A DNA stretch of 8,296 bases from Janthinobacterium lividum (GTDB lineage Bacteria > Pseudomonadota > Gammaproteobacteria > Steroidobacterales > Steroidobacteraceae): the NCBI GenBank assembly GCA_943327025.2, contig CALPVO020000090.1, forward strand, positions 1-8,296. The letters are read 5' to 3'. Below, one piece after another: positions 1-7,312 of this stretch. The translations under genes and the position numbers were made by a program. The notes below the pieces were generated by a model. The model saw nothing but the letters and a program-made list of their open reading frames with translations. It was not told where the DNA came from and did not search any database. Position 1 is the first letter of the stretch; each line of letters begins with the position of its first letter.

Positions 1-910
1 AGGCGCTCGGCCAATGCTTTGCATTCCAGCCATCCGGCTTGAACGCGACAATCTTGAAATCCGTGGCGTGCATCTTGAGCACCGGAACGAAGTTCCAGCT
101 CTTCAGCAAGGCGCCGTAGTAGGCGTCCTCATCGTGAACCTCAAGGCTGTCCGCGGCGGCATCCCACGGCGCAAAGTGCATGGTGGCGCTGAACGCCTGG
201 CCATAGCGCGTCTGCTTTGGAATGAACCCCGGTACCAACGGGTTCTGGTTGGGCGTCAGGCAAGCATCGGGCGCCGTACGCGCATCCACGGGGACGGTCA
301 CGCTTCCGGGCGTGTTTTCGGGCAGCCCCGCGCGCACCGTAATGGCCTTCTTGCCGTGCAAACCACCGGTGAAGCGAATGGCACCGTCTTCCGCGTACTC
401 AAAGCTGAGCTCCGCGAGGGCCGGGTGTTTCGGGAACCCCCACACCTCACGGCCGACCGCAATGGCTGCACGGGCGCCCGTGCCGTTGCCATGCTTGTCG
501 GCGCCGCAAAGCACCCGCTGCAGCCACACCAAGGCTTCCGGGTGCATGACATTCAGTGAGAAAGGGCTCTCATAGGGCAAGTCCAGCGGGCTCGCTTTCG
601 GCGTCACCGGGAAGGAATACCAGGTCTCCACATAGGCATTGACCCGATCGAGCGGACCGCAATCCGTGTCCGTGAAATTGTTGAACCAGATTTGCACCGG
701 CACCTTGCCGCCGACGGTGACAGGGCGGAATTCTTCGTGCTCGAATTCCTTCAGCACTTCGTCGAGCGTGGCGGTGCCGTAAATGACGAGGTTCGTGCTC
801 GTCAAGCGCAGCGGAATGCGGTTGACGTGACCGTCCGAAGCCAGATAGCTGTCCGTCACCGGCCACTGGGAAAACCAAGCATCGGAGAAGCGACCATTGA
901 CCTCGGACAT
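1..910 (-). CDS. Acetoacetate decarboxylase-family protein (partial, C-terminus outside window)
   Basis: The reading frame is open for 303 codons from an ATG at 910 to the window edge. AGGGGA lies 6 nt upstream of the start (917-922 on the plus strand) and supports it. The clearest family signature is GREVWGFPK at residues 153-161. In acetoacetate decarboxylase the lysine of this GxPK motif forms the Schiff base with the keto acid, so K161 is the expected catalytic lysine. E95 in AYVETWYS resembles the conserved YxE glutamate. In the classical enzyme a second lysine follows the catalytic one; here it is H162. The classical enzyme is about 245 residues, whereas this protein already exceeds 300, so it is a long or extended member. 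No signal peptide or membrane segment is visible, so it should be cytosolic. It is divergent from the bicupin gene. Family membership is fairly secure; acetoacetate as the real substrate is not. Confidence 0.75.
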   Translation of the reverse strand, partial: MSEVNGRFSDAWFSQWPVTDSYLASDGHVNRIPLRLTSTNLVIYGTATLDEVLKEFEHEEFRPVTVGGKVPVQIWFNNFTDTDCGPLDRVNAYVETWYSFPVTPKASPLDLPYESPFSLNVMHPEALVWLQRVLCGADKHGNGTGARAAIAVGREVWGFPKHPALAELSFEYAEDGAIRFTGGLHGKKAITVRAGLPENTPGSVTVPVDARTAPDACLTPNQNPLVPGFIPKQTRYGQAFSATMHFAPWDAAADSLEVHDEDAYYGALLKSWNFVPVLKMHATDFKIVAFKPDGWNAKHWPSA

Positions 911-1017
911 GTTCAGTTCCCCTGCAGTTGCGCCGGTAATTCGTGGCAGACTGTATCCTAACATCGGTTCCGCGGCGGGTTACCCAGCCACCCGGTGTGC
1001 AGAGGAGGTTCGACCCG
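911..1017. promoter_or_regulatory. Divergent intergenic region between the decarboxylase-like and bicupin genes
   Basis: This 107-bp gap should hold the promoters of both divergent genes. Each gene has a clear ribosome binding site at its edge: AGGGGA for the leftward gene and AGGAGG (1003-1008) for the rightward one. TATCCT at 954-959 is a possible rightward -10, but no -35 sits at a suitable distance. No convincing operator palindrome was found, and the operator seen before zwf does not occur here. The promoter elements themselves remain unassigned. Confidence 0.4.
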
Positions 1018-2094
1018 ATGTCCGCTGATTTCAATGCCGAATACGACCCCACTGGCGTCGAGGGCGCCATCGACACCAACAAGATGCGTTGGCTCGCCGC
1101 CCCGAGCCTGCCGGGTGTCTCGTTGAAGCCGCTCCGCACCAGTATCGAAAGCGGCTTCTTCACCACCATGGTCAAGATCCAAGCCGGTGCTGCCCTGCCG
1201 CCAGCGGTGTATCTCGGCGGCATGGACCTGTGGGTGCTCTCCGGCACGCTTGGCTACCAGCAGGACGGCCAGGAAAGCCGGCTCGAGCCTGGCGTGTGGG
1301 GCTATGTCTCCGCCAACTCCCGGGTGGACCAGATAGTCGCTCGTGAAGACGCCGAACTGCTCGTCAATTTCTACAGTGCTGCCGCCTTCCTCGGTGAAGC
1401 TGGTGGCGTTTCCTCCGTACTAACTGCTTTGGACGTCCTGGCATTAGCGCGCGCCCATCATTCGCCCTTGGTGCCCAACACGCTGGCCTATTGCGCGAAG
1501 GATGCTACCAACCGCTTGGCGGGTGAAGGCGAAGCGATGGCCATTGCCGCGAAGGACGCGAGCCGTCTCGTCGTCGGCGCGGTCGATATCGCAGTCACCT
1601 CGGCCGTCGTGCATCCCCACTTCGTGGATACACGGTCCGTGCCGTGGGCCTACAACCCCGACATGCCGCAGATTGGCCTCAAGGTGCTGCGCATCAGTGA
1701 AGAAACCGGCCATGTGACGCTGGTAGTGCGCCACAACGGCGAAGCCCCGCCGCATCGGCACCTGAGCCCGGCCGACTTCCTCGTGCTGCACGGTCGTATG
1801 GGTTATCGCGCTGGCCCGCCGCAAGGTACCGGGCCCGGTGTGTGGGTATTCGAGCCGGCCGGCGCACGGCACGACGCCACGCAGAGCCTGACCGACGAAG
1901 ACCTCATCTACACGGCGAACCTCTACGGCCCGCTAGCCTTCGATGCTGGCAAGGGAACCCCCGTGGTGGCCGTGCTTTCGTGGATGGAATACAAGGCTTT
2001 CGCCGAAGCCGCGGGCGCCAAGCTGGTGCCGAATGCAAAATCCGAGGACGCCACGCTGCTCGCGTGGGCGCCCCTTCAACAGCACGCGGCATAG
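1018..2094 (+). CDS. Bicupin, 2,4'-dihydroxyacetophenone dioxygenase / ChrR-like cupin family
   Basis: This is a 358-residue protein built from two related cupin halves, roughly residues 25-150 and 205-332. The ATG at 1018 is chosen because AGGAGG lies 9 nt upstream; an in-frame ATG at 943 lacks such a site. The second half has a near-complete metal site: H246 and H248 in PPHRHLSPAD, D253 where cupins usually have Glu, and H285 in the GVWVFEPAGARHD segment. The first half aligns closely (PPAVYLGGMD, then GVWGYVSANSRVD) but has A63, Y65 and V103 in place of the three histidines. It therefore probably binds no metal. Relatives cleave C-C bonds next to carbonyls with O2, or act as metal-binding sensor domains. 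An enzymatic role is inferred here and the substrate is unknown. There is no signal peptide. Its stop codon overlaps the gloA ribosome binding site, so the two genes form one unit. Confidence 0.8.
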   Translation: MSADFNAEYDPTGVEGAIDTNKMRWLAAPSLPGVSLKPLRTSIESGFFTTMVKIQAGAALPPAVYLGGMDLWVLSGTLGYQQDGQESRLEPGVWGYVSANSRVDQIVAREDAELLVNFYSAAAFLGEAGGVSSVLTALDVLALARAHHSPLVPNTLAYCAKDATNRLAGEGEAMAIAAKDASRLVVGAVDIAVTSAVVHPHFVDTRSVPWAYNPDMPQIGLKVLRISEETGHVTLVVRHNGEAPPHRHLSPADFLVLHGRMGYRAGPPQGTGPGVWVFEPAGARHDATQSLTDEDLIYTANLYGPLAFDAGKGTPVVAVLSWMEYKAFAEAAGAKLVPNAKSEDATLLAWAPLQQHAA

Positions 2095-2102
2095 GAACCG
2101 AC

Positions 2103-2498
2103 ATGGCCAAGTTGATTCACACGATGATCCGCGTCATGGACGAGGAACGCTCCGTCAAGTTCTACGGGGACGCCTTCGGCCTGCAAGTGGCCGCGCGCTT
2201 CGCCTTCGATACCTTCACCCTCATCTACTTGCGCAACAGCGAGAACGATTTCGAGGTGGAGCTGACCGTGAACCACGGCCAGACCGAACCCTATACGCAT
2301 GGCGGCGCCTATGGGCACGTCGCGGTGTGCGTGGACGATATCGAGGCCGAACACGCCCGCGTCACTCAGCTGGGGCTGGCACCCGCACCGGTGAAGCAGA
2401 TGCAGCACAACGGCAATCCGCTGGCGAAGTTCTTCTTCATCACGGACCCGGACGGCTACAAGATCGAGGTGTTGCAGCGGAACGGCCGCTACACCTGA
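2103..2498 (+). CDS. gloA: Lactoylglutathione lyase (glyoxalase I)
   Basis: The 131-residue protein matches the short, Ni-type bacterial glyoxalase I. It isomerises the hemithioacetal of methylglyoxal and glutathione to S-lactoylglutathione in the cytosol. The four metal ligands of the E. coli enzyme are all in place: H6 in IHTMIRV, E53 in EVELTVN, H72 in YGHVAV and E122 in GYKIEVLQ. The DPDGYKIE end motif is intact and the length is usual. It starts 8 nt after the bicupin stop. AGGA at 2093-2096 overlaps that stop and sits 6 nt before the ATG, so the two are probably co-transcribed and perhaps translationally coupled. Many genomes carry several GloA paralogues, so this copy may be specialised for the 2-oxoaldehyde made by its neighbour; that part is inference. 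It faces eda tail to tail. Confidence 0.92.
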   Translation: MAKLIHTMIRVMDEERSVKFYGDAFGLQVAARFAFDTFTLIYLRNSENDFEVELTVNHGQTEPYTHGGAYGHVAVCVDDIEAEHARVTQLGLAPAPVKQMQHNGNPLAKFFFITDPDGYKIEVLQRNGRYT

Positions 2499-2513
2499 AG
2501 CCGTAGAGGCGCA

Positions 2514-2542
2514 GCCGGGATACCGAAGCGCGTATTCCCGGC
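2514..2542. terminator. Hairpin between convergent gloA and eda (possible bidirectional terminator)
   Basis: GCCGGGATAC pairs with GTATTCCCGGC across an 8-nt loop, giving a 10-bp stem with one bulged base. It lies in the 72-bp gap between the stops of two convergent genes, where a shared terminator is expected. On the minus strand the loop contains UUCG. Neither strand has a clear T-tract after the stem, so intrinsic termination is uncertain. It might instead protect 3' ends or block antisense read-through. Confidence 0.45.
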
Positions 2543-2570
2543 GCTGTCCATTGTGAGCGACGGGCCGCCT

Positions 2571-3206
2571 TCAAGCGCTGGCAGCGGCCGCCACGGCGCG
2601 TTGCGCCAAGGCCGTAATGCCGGCCCAGTCCTTGGTCTTCAGCAAGTTCGCGGGCACCACCCACGAAACGCCGACGCCGCGCATGTTCGGCAGTGCCAGC
2701 ACGCGGGGAATGTCTGCTTCGCGAATGCCACCGGTGGCCACGAACTTCAGCTTCGGGAACGGCGCGGCGATGGAGCGGATGTGCTCTTCGCCCAGTGCCA
2801 TGGCCGGGAAAATCTTGAACCACTCATAGCCGTATTCCATACCGAGCATCAGCTCGGAAGGGCTCACGGCACCGGGCAAATAAGGAATGCCACTGGCACG
2901 CGCGGCATCGAGTAGCCACGCCGTAAGCCCCGGCGACACGGCGAAAGCCGCACCGCTATCACGCACCGCAGCCATGTCCGCCGGTGCCAGCACACTGCCG
3001 GCGCCCACCACCACGCCCGGGCAGTCCGCAGCAATCTTCTCGATGGCCTTGAGGCCCGCTTCAGTGCGCAGCGTCACTTCCAATACGTCCAGTCCACCCT
3101 CGCGCAAGGCACGCGCTAACGGCAGCGCGTCGTTCAAGTCGTCGAGGGTGATGACCGGCAGCACGCGGTTGCGGGTGAGGATGGTCTCGATGCTCTGCGT
3201 AGGCAT
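2571..3206 (-). CDS. eda: 2-dehydro-3-deoxy-phosphogluconate (KDPG) aldolase
   Basis: This 211-residue class I aldolase splits KDPG into pyruvate and glyceraldehyde 3-phosphate, the last step of the Entner-Doudoroff pathway. K131 in WFKIFPA is the Schiff-base lysine and E43 in VLEVTLRT is the general base. SPGLT (91-95), SELMLGM (117-123) and ATGGI follow the E. coli enzyme closely, and the length is normal. Three usually conserved positions differ: GAGSV for GAGTV (S71), AVSPSE where E. coli has ISTVSE, and FPAM for FPAE (M136). The gene is last in the operon, 12 bp after edd. Its ribosome binding site GAAGAGA overlaps the edd stop, which suggests coupling. Confidence 0.95.
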   Translation of the reverse strand: MPTQSIETILTRNRVLPVITLDDLNDALPLARALREGGLDVLEVTLRTEAGLKAIEKIAADCPGVVVGAGSVLAPADMAAVRDSGAAFAVSPGLTAWLLDAARASGIPYLPGAVSPSELMLGMEYGYEWFKIFPAMALGEEHIRSIAAPFPKLKFVATGGIREADIPRVLALPNMRGVGVSWVVPANLLKTKDWAGITALAQRAVAAAASA

Positions 3207-3218
3207 GACGTGGTCTCT

Positions 3219-5024
3219 TCAGAGGATGAAGGAGGCACCGCTGGCAGCGGTACCGACAGCGGCACGGGCGGTGCCGAACAATTCGCGCCCGGTGCCGAAC
3301 ACCGGAACCGAGGACACGGGAACCGGTTCGCGCGAGCCGAGGTCTGCCAGGACTTCGAGCGTACCGGCGCGTGCGTCCAGACGCACGAGGTCACCATCGC
3401 GAATGCAGGCGATGGGGCCGCCGTCGGCGGCCTCGGGCGTCACATGGATGGCAGCAGGCACAGTGCCACTAGCACCCGACATGCGCCCGTCGGTCACCAG
3501 CGCAATGCGGTAACCGCGTGACAGGAGACTGGTGAGCGCGGGCGTCAGGCCATGCAGTTCTGGCATGCCGTTGGCTTTGGGGCCTTGGCCACGTACCACC
3601 ACGACGGCGTCGCCATCGAGTGTGCCCGCCTTGAAAGCCGCGACCAAATCCGCCTGGTTGGTGAAGACACGCGCCGGTGCTTCTACCACCCAACCCGCGG
3701 GCTCCACAGCGGACACCTTGATGACGGCTTGGCCAAGGTTGCCACGCAACAAGCGCATGCCGCCATCGGCAGCGAATGGATTCGCGACGGGACGCAGGAC
3801 GTCTTCGTCCAGCGACTTCAGCGGCGCTGCCCGCCACTGCAGCTTGCCATCCACCAGGAACGGCTCGCGTGCCTGCGCACGCAGGCCACCGGCCCAAGCG
3901 GTCGGCGCGTCTTCATGCAGCAACCCTGCGTCCAGCAGCTCGCGCATGACAAACGCCAACCCGCCGGCCGCATGGAAGTGATTCACGTCGGCTTTGCCGT
4001 TCGGGTAAACCCGCGCCAGCAATGGGGTGACGGCAGAAAGATCTGCCATGTCTTCCCAAGTCAGTTCGAGCCCCAGCGCGCGCGCCATCGCGGGCAAGTG
4101 CAGCGTGTGGTTCGTGGAGCCACCCGTCGCCATCAAACCCACGGTGGCATTCACCAGGCTGCGTGCATCGAGTGAACGCGCCAAGGTGCGACGTTCAGCA
4201 GGCGCACGCGAAGCCTCTGCGGCCACGTGCTCCAGTGCTGCGACGGTGAGCGCATGGCGTAACGGCAAGGCCGGCTGGACGAACGCCGCGCCCGGCACGT
4301 GCAGGCCGAGGAATTCCAACACCATCTGGTTGGTGTTGGCCGTGCCGTAAAACGTGCAGGTTCCCACATCGTGGTAGGCGCCGAGTTCGGATGACAGCAG
4401 TTCGTCGCGCGTCGCCTTGCCTTCGGCGAAGCGACGGCGAACTTCCGCCTTCGCCTTGTTCGGCAAGCCGCTGGCCATGGGGCCGGCCGGGACGAACAGC
4501 AGAGGCAGGTGCGCGAACGCCGCCGCGCCCATGAACAGGCCCGGCACAATCTTGTCGCAGACGCCCAGCAGCAAGCCCGCATCGAAGGCATCGTGCGAGA
4601 ACGCCACTGCCGTCGACAGAGCGATGACGTCGCGGCTGAACAGCGACAACTCCATGCCATCGCGGCCCTGCGTGACGCCATCACACATGGCAGGCACACC
4701 GCCCGCCACCTGCACCGTGGCACCGACATGGCGGCCTGCTTGCCGCAGTAGTTCGGGGTAGGCCTCGAACGGCCGATGCGCCGAGAGCATGTCGTTGTAA
4801 GCGGTGACAACCCCGATGTTCGGGCTGGCACCAAACGCCAACGTGGATTTGTCGTTGCCACCACCCGCCGCCATATGAGCGAGGTTGGAGCATGGCAGGT
4901 CTTTGCGCGCCGGCGCTGCCAGCACCGCGGCCTCCATGCGTTCGCGCCAGGCAGCATGCGTTGCGGCACTACGCTCGGCAATGCGCTGGGTAACGGCAGC
5001 CACCACAGGATGCAGCGGGCTCAT
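3219..5024 (-). CDS. edd: 6-phosphogluconate dehydratase
   Basis: At 601 residues this matches the E. coli enzyme in length and in most motifs. It dehydrates 6-phosphogluconate to KDPG using a labile [4Fe-4S] cluster, as in the IlvD/Edd family. Likely cluster cysteines are C156 in GVCDKIVPG and C223 in GTCTFYGTANTNQM, with C114 in PAMCDGVTQG as the third. Other intact family blocks are AYNDMLSAH (75-83), GPMASGLPNK (181-190), ATGGSTNH, GPKANGMPEL and VTDGRMSGASG. The C-terminal GTGRELF is present. No convincing Shine-Dalgarno precedes the ATG at 5024. Instead a 15-codon mini-ORF ends in a TGA that overlaps this ATG, so initiation may depend on coupling. As a cluster enzyme it is expected to be oxygen-sensitive. 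It lies between pgl and eda in the operon. Confidence 0.97.
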   Translation of the reverse strand: MSPLHPVVAAVTQRIAERSAATHAAWRERMEAAVLAAPARKDLPCSNLAHMAAGGGNDKSTLAFGASPNIGVVTAYNDMLSAHRPFEAYPELLRQAGRHVGATVQVAGGVPAMCDGVTQGRDGMELSLFSRDVIALSTAVAFSHDAFDAGLLLGVCDKIVPGLFMGAAAFAHLPLLFVPAGPMASGLPNKAKAEVRRRFAEGKATRDELLSSELGAYHDVGTCTFYGTANTNQMVLEFLGLHVPGAAFVQPALPLRHALTVAALEHVAAEASRAPAERRTLARSLDARSLVNATVGLMATGGSTNHTLHLPAMARALGLELTWEDMADLSAVTPLLARVYPNGKADVNHFHAAGGLAFVMRELLDAGLLHEDAPTAWAGGLRAQAREPFLVDGKLQWRAAPLKSLDEDVLRPVANPFAADGGMRLLRGNLGQAVIKVSAVEPAGWVVEAPARVFTNQADLVAAFKAGTLDGDAVVVVRGQGPKANGMPELHGLTPALTSLLSRGYRIALVTDGRMSGASGTVPAAIHVTPEAADGGPIACIRDGDLVRLDARAGTLEVLADLGSREPVPVSSVPVFGTGRELFGTARAAVGTAASGASFIL

Positions 5025-5068
5025 GGCAGCAAACTCATGACCGCAAGTTTCATGACTTCAGTGCTCAT
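5021..5068 (-). CDS. Candidate 15-codon leader/coupling peptide upstream of edd
   Basis: The 57-bp gap between pgl and edd holds an ORF encoding MSTEVMKLAVMSLLP. GAGGA, overlapping the pgl stop, lies 10 nt before its ATG. Its TGA stop overlaps the edd start as ATGA. The first bases of edd lack a ribosome binding site of their own, so ribosomes finishing this peptide could re-initiate at edd. Two further in-frame ATGs lie within it. The peptide has no known family and may have no function beyond translation. A chance ORF cannot be excluded at this length. Confidence 0.35.
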   Translation of the reverse strand: MSTEVMKLAVMSLLP

Positions 5069-5081
5069 GCTGCTGGATTCC

Positions 5082-5825
5082 TCATGGTGCCCAGAAGATT
5101 TCGAGCGGCGAGGCACTGCTCGCCCCCGGCGTCAGCAAGGCACTCACGGGACGCAACAACGGGTCCGGCTGGGCCAGTGCCTGTTCCAGCACGCGGCGCT
5201 TGTCGGCGCCTGTCACCAGCAGCCACAAGCGGCGGGTCCACGTCAGGCGGCCCAGCGTCAACGTCAGCCGCGGATAAGGCGCGTTGGCAGGCAACGGGCT
5301 TGGCGTCAATGACACTACCGCAGGACGCGGCGCCGGTGACAGCGCGGTAGCCAGCCCCTCAGCACCGGGAAACAACGAAGCCGTGTGGGCATCGCCGCCC
5401 ATGCCCAGCAGCACGGCGTCGAAACGACGTGGCAACAACGACAAGCGCTGGTCGGCCTGCGCCGCCAACGTGACTGGCGAATGGTCGAACAAGGTCTGTG
5501 GGGACATCAGCCCGAGCACGCGGGCTTGTGGCAGCAGTTCGCGCAGCAGGCGCTCATTGCTGTAGGGGCTCGCCACTGGTACCACCCGTTCGTCCGTGGG
5601 CACTAGGCAGACCTTGCGCCACGGCAAGGCACGCGTACCAAACTCGCGTAGGGTGGCCTTCGGCGTTTCGCCGCCGGCGATGGCAAAGAACGCATCGCCA
5701 CCGGCTTGCAGCGCTTCTCGTGAAGCCTGCTCCAACGCATCCGCCAGCATTTTGGCCAGCGCCACACGGTCTGCTGCTTCGTGCCAGATCACTTCGCGTT
5801 GCGTCAAAGGGGAAACCGCTGCCAT
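5082..5825 (-). CDS. pgl: 6-phosphogluconolactonase
   Basis: The protein has 247 residues from the ATG at 5825 and belongs to the DevB/SOL-type lactonases of the NagB/RpiA fold, with typical length. It hydrolyses 6-phosphogluconolactone, the Zwf product, to 6-phosphogluconate. Motifs in order are AIAGGETP (phosphate loop, 48-55), TDERVVP with a following SNE (78-91), and GMGGDAHTASLFPG (141-154), which holds the catalytic H147. The family form is usually GxxxDGHTASLFPG, so the Gly to Ala change before H147 is a mild variant. The ATG shares one base with the zwf stop (TGATG). A GTG one codon upstream (5828) is an alternative start. The ribosome binding site is weak, so translation is probably coupled to zwf. 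Confidence 0.93.
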   Translation of the reverse strand: MAAVSPLTQREVIWHEAADRVALAKMLADALEQASREALQAGGDAFFAIAGGETPKATLREFGTRALPWRKVCLVPTDERVVPVASPYSNERLLRELLPQARVLGLMSPQTLFDHSPVTLAAQADQRLSLLPRRFDAVLLGMGGDAHTASLFPGAEGLATALSPAPRPAVVSLTPSPLPANAPYPRLTLTLGRLTWTRRLWLLVTGADKRRVLEQALAQPDPLLRPVSALLTPGASSASPLEIFWAP

Positions 5826-7306
5826 CACTCGTACCAGCTATGGCCGTGGCGTTCCGCCAAGGCAATGGCCGAGGTGGGGCCCCAAGAGCCCGCCAGATAT
5901 TTCTGCGGCCGCTGGTTCACCGCGCGCCAGCCGGCGTGGATGCCGTCGATGTATTGCCACGCCGCATCCACTTCGTCCACGCGCACGAACAGCGTCGGGT
6001 CGCCGCGGAGGAAGTCGAGCAGTAGGCGCTCATACGCAATGCGCGGACGCTCGACACCGAACACCTCGTGCAACGAGAGGTCCAGCGGGACGCGACGCAG
6101 CGCCGTCCCGGAAAGCCCTGGCTCCTTGCTCATCAGTTCCAGCGTGATGTGTTCATTCGGCTGCATGCCAATGACGAGGCGGTTAGCCTGCAGGCCACCG
6201 GAGGAATGTCCGGCGAAGAGGTCATGCGGTACTGGCTTGAACTGAATGACGATTTCCGTACGGCGTGCGGCCATGCGCTTGCCGGTGCGCAAGTAGAACG
6301 GCACACCGGCCCAACGCCAGTTGTCGATATCAGCGCGCAGCGCTACGAACGTTTCCGTACCACTGTCGGTGCGCGCACCTTGCTCTTCCAAGTACCCCGG
6401 CACCGGTGCGCCATTGGCAATGCCCGCGCCGTACTGCCCACGCACCGTGTTGGCCACCACATTCGCCGCCGTGATGGGCCGCAGGCTGCGCAGCACCTTG
6501 ATCTTCTCGTTGCGCACCGCGGCGGCATCGAGGCTGGAGGGCGGGTCCATGGCGAGCAAGGCCAGCATCTGCAACATGTGGTTCTGCACCATGTCGCGCA
6601 GCGCGCCCGCGTCGTCGTAGTAGCCCCAACGGCCTTCCACGCCGACCGTCTCGCCCACCGTCAACTGGACGTGCTCCACCCACTGCCCGTTCCACAGCGG
6701 CTCGAACAAAATATTGCCGAAGCGCAGCGCCAACAAGTTCTGCACGGTCTCCTTGCCCAGGTAGTGGTCGATACGGAAGACCTGCTCTTCCTCGAACACC
6801 TCGGCCACGGCGCGGTTGATGGCCGCGCCACTCTGACGGCAATGGCCAATGGGCTTTTCCAAGACCACGCGCGAGTTCGCGTGCACGAGGTTCGCGCACT
6901 GCAGACTTTCGCAAGCGGGGCCGTACAGCGCCGGCGGCGTGGACAAGTAATAGGCCTGAAAGGCGTCGCTGGAGGTCAGGCCCGGCAACCCGCGGAGTTT
7001 GTCGAAGCCGCCCTTCGCCAAATCGATGGAGCGATAGTCGATGCGTGCAATGAAAGCGCGCATCTCATCGACAGAGGTCACCTCGCCCGGGCGGGGCTGC
7101 AAGGCTTCCGCCACCAGGTTCTGAAAGGCCTCGCGAGTCAGGTCGCGCGAGGCCACACCATAAAGATGCAAGCCCGGCGGCAGCAGACCATCTTGGTGGA
7201 GGTGCCACAAGGACGGCCAGAGCATGCGACGGGACAAGTCGCCGGTAGCGCCAAACAGCACAAAACCAGCCTGCGCGCCGGGGGCGAGGATAGGAGGCAG
7301 TGTCAT
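5825..7306 (-). CDS. zwf: Glucose-6-phosphate 1-dehydrogenase
   Basis: The protein has 493 residues from the ATG at 7306, against 491 in E. coli. It oxidises glucose 6-phosphate to 6-phosphogluconolactone with NAD(P)+ and feeds both the Entner-Doudoroff and pentose phosphate routes. The N-terminal Rossmann motif FGATGDLSRR spans 18-27, EKPIG 150-154, and the substrate/active-site block RIDHYLGKE 178-186 with D180 and H181. H243 in QNHMLQ matches the catalytic histidine of the Leuconostoc enzyme. PFYLRTGKR (336-344) is also intact. No Shine-Dalgarno precedes the ATG, and a promoter places the transcript start at or next to it, which suggests a leaderless mRNA. An in-frame GTG at 7342 would add 12 residues but lies inside the operator, so I reject it. 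It is the first gene of the operon. Confidence 0.96.
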   Translation of the reverse strand: MTLPPILAPGAQAGFVLFGATGDLSRRMLWPSLWHLHQDGLLPPGLHLYGVASRDLTREAFQNLVAEALQPRPGEVTSVDEMRAFIARIDYRSIDLAKGGFDKLRGLPGLTSSDAFQAYYLSTPPALYGPACESLQCANLVHANSRVVLEKPIGHCRQSGAAINRAVAEVFEEEQVFRIDHYLGKETVQNLLALRFGNILFEPLWNGQWVEHVQLTVGETVGVEGRWGYYDDAGALRDMVQNHMLQMLALLAMDPPSSLDAAAVRNEKIKVLRSLRPITAANVVANTVRGQYGAGIANGAPVPGYLEEQGARTDSGTETFVALRADIDNWRWAGVPFYLRTGKRMAARRTEIVIQFKPVPHDLFAGHSSGGLQANRLVIGMQPNEHITLELMSKEPGLSGTALRRVPLDLSLHEVFGVERPRIAYERLLLDFLRGDPTLFVRVDEVDAAWQYIDGIHAGWRAVNQRPQKYLAGSWGPTSAIALAERHGHSWYE

Positions 7307-7312
7307 GGGCGC

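Noticed and set aside
14..559. Plus-strand frame opposite the decarboxylase-like gene
   Set aside because: The minus strand encodes a recognisable family with a good ribosome binding site; the plus frame has no recognisable motif.
943..1017. Longer bicupin reading frame starting at the ATG at 943
   Set aside because: It has no ribosome binding site, its 25 extra residues do not look like the family, and AGGAGG sits at proper spacing before the ATG at 1018.
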